Shown: positions 1 to 7,692 of the stretch, piece after piece
Position numbering within the stretch: the first letter of the stretch is position 1
How the letters are laid out: each line of letters opens with the position of its first letter
From: Rhodococcus sp. RD6.2
Lineage (GTDB): Bacteria; Actinomycetota; Actinomycetes; Mycobacteriales; Mycobacteriaceae
Direction: 5' to 3'
NCBI RefSeq assembly: GCF_001040705.1
Contig: NZ_CVQP01000006.1
Span: forward strand, 301,760 to 365,759
Length of the DNA stretch: 64,000 nt
Program-made: the position numbers and the translations under genes
The notes under the pieces: generated by a model
Database searches by the model: none
Told to the model about the DNA's origin: nothing
The model's input: the letters and a program-made list of their open reading frames with translations, nothing else

Positions 1-182
1 TGTCGCGTGATCCCGAGACCGACAGCAACCCGGGACTGCTGGTGCACCTGATGCTCGCGGCCGCCGAGTTCGGCTACCTGCAATGGCTGCGCGCTGTCGA
101 CGACCACGGCGCCTCCCTGCCCGTGTGCGTCGAAGGCGCGGTCGGGGCGGTCCTGAGCGATCGGTGGAGCATCACCTCCTGA
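1..182 (+). CDS. 3' end of an unidentified gene (partial)
   Basis: An open frame enters from the left edge and ends at TGA 180-182, giving the last 59 residues of a protein. The tail is hydrophobic and helical (LVHLMLAAAEFGYLQW) and ends WSITS. I do not recognise the family. A helical C-terminal domain of a regulator such as TetR would fit the look and the position just before kstD, but that is inference. The stop lies about 60 bp before the kstD start, so the two genes could be co-transcribed. Confidence 0.55.
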   Translation, partial: SRDPETDSNPGLLVHLMLAAAEFGYLQWLRAVDDHGASLPVCVEGAVGAVLSDRWSITS

Positions 183-243
183 CCGATCCACACGTTCGAA
201 ATATCGCTTTCACCAATCTGATTCACCAACGACAGGAGTCAGT
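183..243 (+). promoter_or_regulatory. kstD upstream region with direct repeat
   Basis: This short gap holds two copies of TTCACCAA (209-216 and 222-229), 13 bp apart, and a good ribosome binding site AGGAG at 234-238. No KstR-type palindrome is obvious. The repeats could be a regulator site; that is inference only. Confidence 0.3.
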
Positions 244-246
244 GTG

Positions 247-1929
247 ATGACGCACGCCCATGAGCAGGTTCACGAGACGGTCGACCTCGTCGTCGTCGGT
301 TCCGGTGCGGCCGGGATGGCCGCTGCCATCACGGCCGCCCGTAGCGGCCTCGACACCGTCATCGTGGAGAAGTCGGAGTACTGGGGTGGGTCGTCGGCCC
401 GCTCCGGCGGCGGGGTGTGGATCCCCGGGAACTCCGTGCTCGCACGTCAGGCGCCGACGGACGACCTCACGGACGCGCGAACCTACCTGACGAGCATCGT
501 CGGGGAGGGCGCCGACAGTGCTCGGATCGACGCCTACATCGATCGGGGCGCGGAAGCGCTCGACTTCCTCATCGAGCATTCGGCGCTGGATCTCGAATGG
601 GTGAAAGGCTATTCGGACTACTTCCCCGAGGCGCCCGGTGGACGGGCGACCGGGCGGTCGTGTGAACCCGTGCCGTTCGACGGGCGCAGACTCGGTGACG
701 ACCTGCGTACGCTGCACCCGTCCTACACCAAGGCGCCGCTCGGTGTCGTGGTCAAACAGGGCGACTACCGGTGGCTCAGTACGGGTCTGCGTCACTGGCG
801 CGGCCCGGTACGAATGATCGGTGTCGGAGCCCGGACCTTCCTGGGTCGCGTCCGCGGGAAGAAGCTGCTCGGGCTCGGCTCCGCGCTCATGGGCCAGATG
901 ATGCTCGGTGTGCGCGCCGCGGGGGTTCCGGTCCGCCTGGGTACCGCAATGGCGGGGCTGGTCATCGAGGGCGGCCGCGTCGTCGGCATCGAGGTCGAGC
1001 GTGACGGCGTCCGGACCGTGCTGCGTGCCCGCCGCGGAGTCGTGTTGGCGTGCGGCGGTTTCGACAACAACGCCGAGATGCGGCAGCTCTACCAGCGGGA
1101 ACCGGTGAACACGTCGTGGTCGCTCGGCGCGCCGACCAACACCGGGGACGGCATCACCGCAGGACTGGAGGCAGGTGCGACGGTGTCGTACATGGACGAC
1201 GCGTGGTGGGCGCCGTCGATCCCTCTCCCGAAGGGGCCGTGGTTCGCACTCGCCGAGCGGTCCCTGCCGCGCAGCCTGATCGTCAACGATCGCGGGGTGC
1301 GGTTCATGAACGAGTCGTTGCCATACGTGGAGGCGACGCACCGGATGTTCGGTGGCCCATTCGGTCAGGGTGAGGGCCCGGCCGAGAACTTCCCGGCCTG
1401 GCTCGTGTTCGACCAGACGTACCGGGATCGGTACATGTTCGCCGGTCTGCCCGCGCGGCAGCCGATGCCTCGCTCGTGGCAACGGGACGGGGCGATCGTC
1501 GCCGCCGGGTCGATCGCGGAACTGGCCGACCGGATCGGGGTTCCCGCCGACGCGCTCACCGCCACGGTCGACCGGTTCAACGGCCACGCGCGGGCCGGTT
1601 CCGATCCCGACTTCGGGCGCGGCCAAAGCGCGTACGACCACTACTACGGCGACATCACCAACAAGCCCAACCCCAGCCTCGGTGAGCTCACCAAGGCGCC
1701 GTTCTATGCAGCGCAGATGGTGCCGGGGGACCTCGGCACGAAGGGTGGAATCGACACCGACGCGGTCGGCCGGGCCTTGCGCGGCGACGGAACGGTCATC
1801 GACGGTCTCTATGCCGCCGGAAACACGAGTGCGCCGGTGATGGGCCACACCTACGCCGGTCCCGGGGCGACGATCGGACCCGCGATCGTCTTCGGCTACC
1901 TCGCGGCACTCGACGCAGCAGCAGGCTAG
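247..1929 (+). CDS. kstD: 3-ketosteroid delta1-dehydrogenase (FAD)
   Basis: Flavoenzyme that puts a 1,2 double bond into the A ring of 3-ketosteroids, a step of steroid ring opening. The N-terminus has the FAD dinucleotide-binding motif GSGAAGMAAA (about residues 16-25) followed by an E-K pair, as in the succinate dehydrogenase/fumarate reductase-like family. The C-terminus carries the family signature LYAAGNTSAPVMGHTYAGPG and TIGPAIVFGY. Length of 560 aa is normal for KstD. ATG 247 is 8 nt after AGGAG; GTG 244 is an alternative. KstD paralogs are common in rhodococci, and no other steroid genes are nearby, so the exact steroid substrate is unknown. Its stop overlaps the convergent chelatase gene by 3-4 bp. 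Confidence 0.88.
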   Translation: MTHAHEQVHETVDLVVVGSGAAGMAAAITAARSGLDTVIVEKSEYWGGSSARSGGGVWIPGNSVLARQAPTDDLTDARTYLTSIVGEGADSARIDAYIDRGAEALDFLIEHSALDLEWVKGYSDYFPEAPGGRATGRSCEPVPFDGRRLGDDLRTLHPSYTKAPLGVVVKQGDYRWLSTGLRHWRGPVRMIGVGARTFLGRVRGKKLLGLGSALMGQMMLGVRAAGVPVRLGTAMAGLVIEGGRVVGIEVERDGVRTVLRARRGVVLACGGFDNNAEMRQLYQREPVNTSWSLGAPTNTGDGITAGLEAGATVSYMDDAWWAPSIPLPKGPWFALAERSLPRSLIVNDRGVRFMNESLPYVEATHRMFGGPFGQGEGPAENFPAWLVFDQTYRDRYMFAGLPARQPMPRSWQRDGAIVAAGSIAELADRIGVPADALTATVDRFNGHARAGSDPDFGRGQSAYDHYYGDITNKPNPSLGELTKAPFYAAQMVPGDLGTKGGIDTDAVGRALRGDGTVIDGLYAAGNTSAPVMGHTYAGPGATIGPAIVFGYLAALDAAAG

Positions 1930-2675
1930 GCGGCGCGCGCGATCGTGGCGCGCCCGATGCCGGCGCGGTAGCGGTCCAGGACGACCTCGACGAGCAGGGC
2001 GTGGTCGCCGATCACGTCGGCGCGCAGGGCCCCGGGCGCGGCCTCGTCGGCCGCGGCGTCGATGCGGTCGGTGAGCAGGCCGGGAGCGAGGAACCAGGGT
2101 GCGATGACGATCTGCTTCGCCCCATCGGCCCGCAATCGGGAGACGGCCTGCGACACCGTCGGTTCGGTGGTGGCGAAGCACACCTCGACACCGGACCACG
2201 CGGTGCCCACGAGCAGGCGCGGAGCGATCGTGGCGGTGCGCGCGTTGGCGTCGGCGCGGGACGACCCGACGGCGGCGAGAACCACTCCGGCACCGGGATC
2301 GTCCACCGTCACGCCTGCCGCAGCGACCCGGTCCCGAACCGCCGAGACGAGCCGGTCGTCGTCGCCGAGGACATCGGTCTGCACCAGGTCGAGTCCCGGA
2401 TGACGCGACCGGGCGGCGGCGAGCAACCCGGGCAGGTCGACCCGGGCGTGGAACGCACTGCCCAGCAGCAGTGGCACCACGACCGCGGACGAATGGCCCT
2501 CCGCGGCAACGGTATCGATGACCTGATCCACCGACGGAGCGGACAGGTCGAGGAAGCACAGCCGGACGTCGAGGTCCGGACGCGCGCCCCTGATCGCCGC
2601 CGCGGCGGCCGCCATCGCCCGCGCGGAGCGGGGATCGCGGCTGCCGTGCGCGACGAGAATCAGGGGCGGCGTCAT
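1926..2675 (-). CDS. sirohydrochlorin chelatase (CbiX/SirB-like)
   Basis: Predicted chelatase that inserts iron into sirohydrochlorin to make siroheme, the cofactor of the sulfite reductase encoded in the same operon. The protein starts LILVAHGSRDPRS, the CbiX/SirB opening with the metal-ligand His in AHGSR, and has a second half (residues about 120-230) of the same fold, including the segment IVIAPWFLAPG. ATG 2675 is chosen because the long upstream extension is low-complexity; it lies 4 nt after the cysN stop. Last gene of the sirA-cysHDN operon, like Rv2393 of M. tuberculosis. Cobalt chelation cannot be excluded from sequence alone. Confidence 0.82.
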   Translation of the reverse strand: MTPPLILVAHGSRDPRSARAMAAAAAAIRGARPDLDVRLCFLDLSAPSVDQVIDTVAAEGHSSAVVVPLLLGSAFHARVDLPGLLAAARSRHPGLDLVQTDVLGDDDRLVSAVRDRVAAAGVTVDDPGAGVVLAAVGSSRADANARTATIAPRLLVGTAWSGVEVCFATTEPTVSQAVSRLRADGAKQIVIAPWFLAPGLLTDRIDAAADEAAPGALRADVIGDHALLVEVVLDRYRAGIGRATIARAA

Positions 2676-2679
2676 GGAC

Positions 2680-3966
2680 CTAGACCGGCTGGCCGAGCTC
2701 GACCGCGGCGATCGCGTCACCGACGAGACCTGCGGCGAGGGTGTTGCCACCGGCGGGGTCGATCAGCAGGAAGCTGCCGGTGTGCCGGTTGACGCGGTAG
2801 TCGTCCGCGACGATCGGGTCCGCGACACGCACCGAGATCTTGCCGATCTCGTTGAGCTGCAGCGCTGCCGGGCTCTGCTCGGTGGTCAGGCTCTGCTCGT
2901 CGAAACGCTCGACGAGCGAGCCGACGATGGCCTGCGTGGTGCGGGTGCCGTGCTTGAGCAGCAGCCGGGCACCGGGGTGCAGGGGCTTCTCGGCCAGCCA
3001 GCACACGGTCGCCTCGAACTCGCCGAGCGGTTCCGGGGCGTCCTGCGGAGAGGCGATGGTGTCGCCGCGCGAGATGTCGACGTCGTCCTCGAGCACGAGG
3101 GTGACGCTGCGACCGGCATGTGCGAAATCGAGTTCGCCGTCCGCCGTGTCGACCCGGGTGACCGTGGTGCGGATGCCGGACGGCAGCACCACGACCTCGT
3201 CGCCGGGCCGGACCTCGCCCGCCGCGACCTGGCCCGCGTATCCGCGGTAGTCGGGGAAGTCGGCGGTGCGCGGCCGGATCACGTACTGGACGGGGAAGCG
3301 CAGGCCCACCCGGTGCGGCTCGGCGTCGACGGGCACCGACTCGAGGTGCTCGATCAGCGTCGGGCCGTTGTAGTACGGCGTGTTCTCCGACCGGACGGCC
3401 ACGTTGTCGCCGTGCAGCGCGGACACCGGGATCTCCACAACGTCCTCGTCGGCCCAGCCGAGCGAGGAGGTGAGGGCGTTGAACTCGCGGGAGATGTCCG
3501 CGAACACCGTCTCGGGGTCCTCGACGAGGTCGATCTTGTTGACCGCCAGCACCAGTCGCGGCACACCGAGCAGCGCGAGAACCGCGGCGTGCTTACGGGT
3601 CTGCGAGATGACACCCTTACGGGCATCGACCAGCAGGATCACCAGCTGCGCGGTGGACGCACCGGAGACGGTGTTGCGGGTGTACTGCACGTGCCCAGGG
3701 GTGTCCGCGAGCACGAAGCTGCGGTTCGGGGTCGCGAAGTAGCGGTACGCGACGTCGATGGTGATGCCCTGCTCGCGTTCGGCGCGCAGGCCGTCCACGA
3801 GGAGCGACAGGTCGGGGGTGTCGAGACCCTTGTCGACGGACGCGCGGGTGACGGCGTCGATCTGGTCGGCGAGAACGGATTTCGTGTCGTACAGCAGCCG
3901 GCCCACGAGGGTGGACTTGCCGTCGTCGACGCTGCCGGCCGTGGCCAGGCGCAGCAGATCACTCAT
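2680..3966 (-). CDS. cysN: sulfate adenylyltransferase subunit 1 (GTPase)
   Basis: GTPase subunit of ATP sulfurylase, which with CysD makes adenosine 5'-phosphosulfate (APS) from sulfate and ATP. It shows the P-loop GSVDDGKST (residues about 11-19), G3 DTPGH and G4 NKID, then EF-Tu-like beta-barrel domains. The length, 428 aa, is that of a stand-alone CysN: the C-terminal APS kinase (CysC) domain found fused in mycobacterial CysNC is absent. This fits an operon that reduces APS directly with CysH and does not need PAPS. ATG 3966 overlaps the TGA of cysD by one base, so the pair is translationally coupled. Confidence 0.93.
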   Translation of the reverse strand: MSDLLRLATAGSVDDGKSTLVGRLLYDTKSVLADQIDAVTRASVDKGLDTPDLSLLVDGLRAEREQGITIDVAYRYFATPNRSFVLADTPGHVQYTRNTVSGASTAQLVILLVDARKGVISQTRKHAAVLALLGVPRLVLAVNKIDLVEDPETVFADISREFNALTSSLGWADEDVVEIPVSALHGDNVAVRSENTPYYNGPTLIEHLESVPVDAEPHRVGLRFPVQYVIRPRTADFPDYRGYAGQVAAGEVRPGDEVVVLPSGIRTTVTRVDTADGELDFAHAGRSVTLVLEDDVDISRGDTIASPQDAPEPLGEFEATVCWLAEKPLHPGARLLLKHGTRTTQAIVGSLVERFDEQSLTTEQSPAALQLNEIGKISVRVADPIVADDYRVNRHTGSFLLIDPAGGNTLAAGLVGDAIAAVELGQPV

Positions 3967-4901
3967 CAGAAGTAGCCCTCTCGCTTGCGGTCTTCCATGG
4001 CCGCTTCGGAAACTCGGTCGTCGCCACGCGTCGCGCCGCGTTCGGTGAGGCGGGACGCCGCGACCTCGGCCAGGATGGCCTCGTTGTCGGCGGCGTCGGA
4101 CAGCACGGCGCCGGTGGTGGAGCCGTCGCCGACGGTGCGGTAGCGGACCGAGAGGTTCTGCACCTGCTCGCCTTCGCGGGGGCCGCCCCAGACGCCGGAC
4201 GTCATCCACATGCCGTCGCGCTGGTACACCTCACGCTCGTGGGCGTAGTAGATGCTCGCCAACTCGACGTTGTCTCGGGCGATGTAGCGCCAGATGTCGA
4301 GCTCGGTGAAGTTGCTGAGCGGGAACACTCGCACCTGCTCACCCGGGGAGTGCTTGCCGTTGTACAGGTTCCACAGCTCCGGGCGCTGCTTCTTCGGGTC
4401 CCAGCGACCGAAAGCGTCACGCAGCGAGAAGATGCGCTCCTTCGCCCGGGCCCGTTCCTCGTCGCGGCGAGCACCGCCGAAGACCGCGTCGAAGCGGTTC
4501 TCGGCGATGGCGTCGAGCAGCGGAACGGTCTGCAGCGGGTTGCGGATCCCGTCGGGACGCTCGGTGAGCCGTCCGTCGGCGATGTACTCCTCGACGCTCG
4601 CGACATGCAGGCGCAGGTTGTACTTCGCGACGACGTGGTCGCGGAACGCGAGGACCTCGGGCAGGTTGTGCCCGGTGTCGACGTGCAGCAGCGCGAACGG
4701 CAGCGGCGCGGGCCAGAAGGCCTTGATCGCCAGGTGCAGCAGCACCGTGGAGTCCTTGCCGCCGGAAAACAGGATCACCGGACGCTCGAACTCGCCCGCG
4801 ACCTCACGGAAGATGTGGATCGCCTCGGACTCGAGCGCCGCGAGGGTGTCGAAGTCGGAGCCGGAGAGCGTCGGCCGGATGTCGGTGAGTTCAGCAGTCA
4901 T
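3966..4901 (-). CDS. cysD: sulfate adenylyltransferase subunit 2
   Basis: Catalytic subunit of ATP sulfurylase, an ATP pyrophosphatase-fold enzyme working with CysN. The PP-loop motif is visible as FSGGKDSTVLLHL near residue 45, and the family stretch GGARRDEERARAKER follows. 311 aa, a normal length. ATG 4901 sits in an ATGA overlap with the cysH stop, so it is coupled to it. Third gene of the sulfate-reduction operon. Confidence 0.94.
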   Translation of the reverse strand: MTAELTDIRPTLSGSDFDTLAALESEAIHIFREVAGEFERPVILFSGGKDSTVLLHLAIKAFWPAPLPFALLHVDTGHNLPEVLAFRDHVVAKYNLRLHVASVEEYIADGRLTERPDGIRNPLQTVPLLDAIAENRFDAVFGGARRDEERARAKERIFSLRDAFGRWDPKKQRPELWNLYNGKHSPGEQVRVFPLSNFTELDIWRYIARDNVELASIYYAHEREVYQRDGMWMTSGVWGGPREGEQVQNLSVRYRTVGDGSTTGAVLSDAADNEAILAEVAASRLTERGATRGDDRVSEAAMEDRKREGYF

Positions 4902-5617
4902 GAGGCGTGCAACCCGCATTCTGTCTTGGAGTTGCCGGCCCACCGTCCGCTGCGCGGATCGGAGCCGGGGGCTGGCTTGGAGGTGCAGGGTGCGCACCCG
5001 ATGGACGGATATCCCTCGTCGACAAGCGGATTGACGAGGATGCCGTGCTTGTCGATGTAGTTCTGCATGTCCTCGTCGGACCACGCGGCGATCGGGTTGA
5101 TCTTCACCAGCCCGAACGCGTCGTCGAACGAGATCAGCGGCGCATTGGCGCGGGTGGGGGCCTCGACCCGGCGGATGCCGGTCACCCACGCCTTGTAGCC
5201 GGCGAGCGACTTCTTCAGCGGCGCCACCTTGCGCAGCGCGCAGCAGCGTCCCGGGTCGCGGGCGAACAGGTCCTTGCCCTCGGCCGCGTCCTGCTCTGCG
5301 ACGGTGGCCTCGGCCTGAACGTTGATCACGTTCACCCCGTACACGGCCTCGACGGCGTCACGGGTGCCGATGGTCTCCGCGAAGTGGTAGCCGGTGTCGA
5401 GGAACAGCACGTCGACACCGGGATGCACCTGCGCCGCGAGGTGCACGAGCACCCCGTCCTGCATGTTCGACGCCACGATGTACTGGCTGCCGAAGGTGTC
5501 CTCGGTCCACCGCAGCAGTTCCTCGGCGGACGCACCCTCGAGACTCGCCGCCCCCTGCGCGGCAAGGTCGCGGAGGTCGGCCTCGGTTGCGTCGGTCAGA
5601 TCCAATCCGGTGGTCAT
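4898..5617 (-). CDS. cysH: adenylylsulfate (APS) reductase
   Basis: Reduces APS to sulfite and AMP using thioredoxin. The two cysteine pairs that bind a 4Fe-4S cluster are present (GRCCALRK and GCAPCT), which marks an APS reductase rather than a PAPS reductase. The catalytic cysteine is in the C-terminal ECGLH motif, six residues from the end of the coding frame. 239 aa. ATG 5617 overlaps the sirA stop as ATGA, so sirA, cysH and cysD are all coupled. Confidence 0.94.
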   Translation of the reverse strand: MTTGLDLTDATEADLRDLAAQGAASLEGASAEELLRWTEDTFGSQYIVASNMQDGVLVHLAAQVHPGVDVLFLDTGYHFAETIGTRDAVEAVYGVNVINVQAEATVAEQDAAEGKDLFARDPGRCCALRKVAPLKKSLAGYKAWVTGIRRVEAPTRANAPLISFDDAFGLVKINPIAAWSDEDMQNYIDKHGILVNPLVDEGYPSIGCAPCTSKPAPGSDPRSGRWAGNSKTECGLHAS

Positions 5618-7332
5618 CGCAGATCCTCCTCGTCGGCGCGGACGGTCCACTCGGCGAACCGCTCGCCCTCGTTGCGGTGCTTGACGAACTGCCGCACCAC
5701 GCGCTCGATGTAGTCGCCCAGCTCCTCGCTGGTGACCTTGTGCTGGCGCAGCTTGCGACCGAATCCGGCGTCGAGGCCGAGGCTGCCGCCCAGGTGCACC
5801 TGGAAGCCCTCGATCTGGTTGCCTTCACCGTCGTCGACGAGCTGGCCCTTGAATCCGATGTCGGCGATCTGCGACCGGCCGCAGGAGTTGGGGCAGCCGT
5901 TGATGTTCACCGTGATCGGCACGTCCAGGGACGCGTTGATGTCGGCGAGCCGGTCCTCGAGCTCCGGTGCGAGCACCTGGGACCGCTTGCGGGTCTCGGT
6001 GAACGACAGCTTGCAGAACTCGATTCCGCTGCAGGCGAGGAGGTTTCGACGCCAGTGCGACGGCCGGCCGTGCAGGCCGAGCGGCTTGAGCTCGTCGATC
6101 AGCCATTCGACCTTGTCGTCGGGCACGTCGAGCACGATCAGCTTCTGGTACGGCGTGAAGCGGACGCGGTCGGAGCCGACGGCCGCGACCGCCTCGGCGA
6201 CCTTGCTCAAGATGCTGCCCGACACGCGACCGGCGATGGGGGAGAAGCCGATCGCGTTGAGCCCGTTTCGCAGCTTCTGCACGCCGATGTGGTCGATCGG
6301 GCGCTCCGGCTTCTCCGGCGCGGGGCCGTCGATCAGCTTCCGCTTGAGGTACTCCGTCTCGAGCACCTCACGGAACTTCTCGATGCCCCAGTCCTTGATG
6401 AGGAACTTCAGGCGCGCCTTGGTGCGCAGGCGCCGGTAGCCGTAGTCGCGGAAGATCGACACGACCGCTTCCCAGACGTCGGGAACCTCGTCGAGCGGGA
6501 CCCACACGCCGACGCGCTGCGCGAGCATCGGGTTGGTGGACAGGCCGCCGCCGACCCACAGGTCGAGGCCCGGTCCGTGCTCGGGATGGTTGACGCCGAC
6601 GAACGCGACGTCGTTGATCTCGTGGACCACGTCCTGCTGGCCGGAGATGGCGGTCTTGAACTTGCGGGGCAGGTTCGAGTACGCCGGGTCGCCGATGTAG
6701 CGGCGGACGATCTCGTCGATCGCCGGGGTGGGGTCGAGGACCTCGTCGAACGATTCGCCTGCGAGCGGCGAGCCGAGGACGACGCGGGGGCAGTCGCCGC
6801 ACGCCTCGGTGGTCTTCAGGCCGACGGACTCGAGGCGGCGCCAGATCTCGGGGACGTTCTCGATCTCGATCCAGTGGTACTGGACGTTCTCGCGGTCCGA
6901 GAGGTCGGCGGTGTCGCGGCCGAACTCGGTGGAGATCTCACCGAGGGTCCGCAGCTGCGCGACGTTGAGGGCGCCTGCGTCGCACCGCACCCGCATCATG
7001 AAGTAGCGGGCCTCGAGCAGGTCGATGTTCTCGTCACCGGTGAAGGTGCCGTCGTAGCCCTGCTCACGCTGGGTGTAGAGGCCCCACCAGCGCATGCGGC
7101 CACGCAGGTCGGCCTTGTCGATGCTGTCGAAACCCTGCTTCGAGTAGATGTCCTCGATGCGGGCGCGAACGTTGAGCGGGTTGTCGTCCTTCTTGGACTG
7201 CTCGTTCGCGTTGAGCGGTTCGCGGTAGCCGAGGGCCCACTGGCCTTCGGAACGGCGCTTGACCGGGCGCGGTGTGCGCGCACGCGGCGCGTCGTCCGCC
7301 GCGGGAGGTGACGAGTCGACTGTCTGCGACAT
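5614..7332 (-). CDS. sirA: ferredoxin-sulfite reductase (siroheme, 4Fe-4S)
   Basis: Six-electron reduction of sulfite to sulfide with ferredoxin as donor. The C-terminal part holds the siroheme/4Fe-4S cysteines in the usual arrangement: CSGIEFC (C-x5-C), then CPNSC (C-x3-C) in NGCPNSCGRSQIAD. 572 aa, close to mycobacterial SirA/NirA. ATG 7332 is preceded by GGAG at a 9-nt spacing on the minus strand; upstream in-frame sequence belongs to the attenuator region. The operon order and the Cys-rich leader upstream argue for sulfite rather than nitrite as substrate. Confidence 0.9.
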   Translation of the reverse strand: MSQTVDSSPPAADDAPRARTPRPVKRRSEGQWALGYREPLNANEQSKKDDNPLNVRARIEDIYSKQGFDSIDKADLRGRMRWWGLYTQREQGYDGTFTGDENIDLLEARYFMMRVRCDAGALNVAQLRTLGEISTEFGRDTADLSDRENVQYHWIEIENVPEIWRRLESVGLKTTEACGDCPRVVLGSPLAGESFDEVLDPTPAIDEIVRRYIGDPAYSNLPRKFKTAISGQQDVVHEINDVAFVGVNHPEHGPGLDLWVGGGLSTNPMLAQRVGVWVPLDEVPDVWEAVVSIFRDYGYRRLRTKARLKFLIKDWGIEKFREVLETEYLKRKLIDGPAPEKPERPIDHIGVQKLRNGLNAIGFSPIAGRVSGSILSKVAEAVAAVGSDRVRFTPYQKLIVLDVPDDKVEWLIDELKPLGLHGRPSHWRRNLLACSGIEFCKLSFTETRKRSQVLAPELEDRLADINASLDVPITVNINGCPNSCGRSQIADIGFKGQLVDDGEGNQIEGFQVHLGGSLGLDAGFGRKLRQHKVTSEELGDYIERVVRQFVKHRNEGERFAEWTVRADEEDLR

Positions 7333-7375
7333 CAGGAGGCGCTCCAAGATCTGCTTCAGGTGGATCTGTACGGGC

Positions 7376-7442
7376 GCCGGTCTACCGGGGGCATGGCTGT
7401 CGAGGGGAGGGCTGTCCCCGCGTGCCCACATTCGAGACCGGC
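7376..7442 (-). promoter_or_regulatory. possible attenuator stem between leader ORF and sirA
   Basis: Two 8-bp complementary arms, GCCGGTCT at 7376-7383 and AGACCGGC at 7435-7442, can pair across the spacer between the Cys leader ORF stop (7471) and the sirA start (7332). A second short GC stem (GGGG/CCCC, 7404-7419) lies within the loop. Competing structures of this kind would be expected if leader translation controls sirA. The pairing is seen in the sequence; the regulatory role is inferred. Confidence 0.4.
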
Positions 7443-7470
7443 CGGGACTGGCGGGTTGCTGAGAATGCGT

Positions 7471-7560
7471 CTACGCAGAGCAGGAAAGACAGCAACAGCT
7501 ACAGACACGCTTGAGATCCACATGGCGTCGAGCCACGAGCACAATCCCAAGTCCGGTCAC
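7471..7560 (-). CDS. polycysteine leader peptide of the sirA operon
   Basis: A 29-codon ORF on the minus strand from GTG 7560 to TAG 7471-7473. Its end is Cys-rich, CSCCCLSC, with Cys at positions 20, 22, 23, 24 and 27, after the conserved-looking RRHVDL segment found in actinobacterial sulfur leader peptides. A -10 like CACAAT lies 7 nt before the GTG, so the mRNA should be leaderless. Short polycysteine ORFs are known in mycobacteria as cysteine-responsive attenuators of the sirA-type operon: ribosomes stall on Cys codons when cysteine is scarce and downstream expression rises. A later GTG at 7542 would give 23 codons with the same Cys block. Confidence 0.8.
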   Translation of the reverse strand: MTGLGIVLVARRHVDLKRVCSCCCLSCSA

Positions 7561-7567
7561 GCCGACG

Positions 7568-7573
7568 ATTGTG
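7568..7573 (-). promoter_or_regulatory. -10 element for leader ORF/sirA operon
   Basis: Minus-strand CACAAT, four of six matches to TATAAT, ending 7 nt before the leader GTG at 7560. The spacing fits transcription starting at the GTG itself. No clear -35 box is seen. Confidence 0.45.
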
Positions 7574-7609
7574 CCAGATCACACCGCCGATGCCGACACC
7601 TGCTCCGGT

Positions 7610-7633
7610 ATTTCCCCCGAATTGGGGGGAAAT
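7610..7633. promoter_or_regulatory. inverted repeat between sirA leader and hemW
   Basis: Arms ATTTCCCCC (7610-7618) and GGGGGAAAT (7625-7633) are perfect 9-bp complements around a GAATTG centre. It sits about 60 bp before hemW and 50 bp before the leader ORF, a position suited to an operator for either divergent transcript. It is not a CIRCE or SOS box. Regulator unknown. Confidence 0.45.
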
Positions 7634-7692
7634 GCGCAGACCAGTGGCCGGTGTGGGATGGATCACTCTCGGCCCGGTGGGACACTGGAGCG

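Noticed and set aside
223-2559. Long minus-strand open frame opposite kstD and the chelatase
   Set aside because: Arg/Pro/Gly-rich low-complexity translation without motifs; a mirror of codon bias in the real genes.
2674-7311. Plus-strand frames opposite cysN, cysD, cysH and sirA
   Set aside because: All are shadows of the sulfur operon; the minus-strand proteins have complete catalytic motifs and coupled starts.
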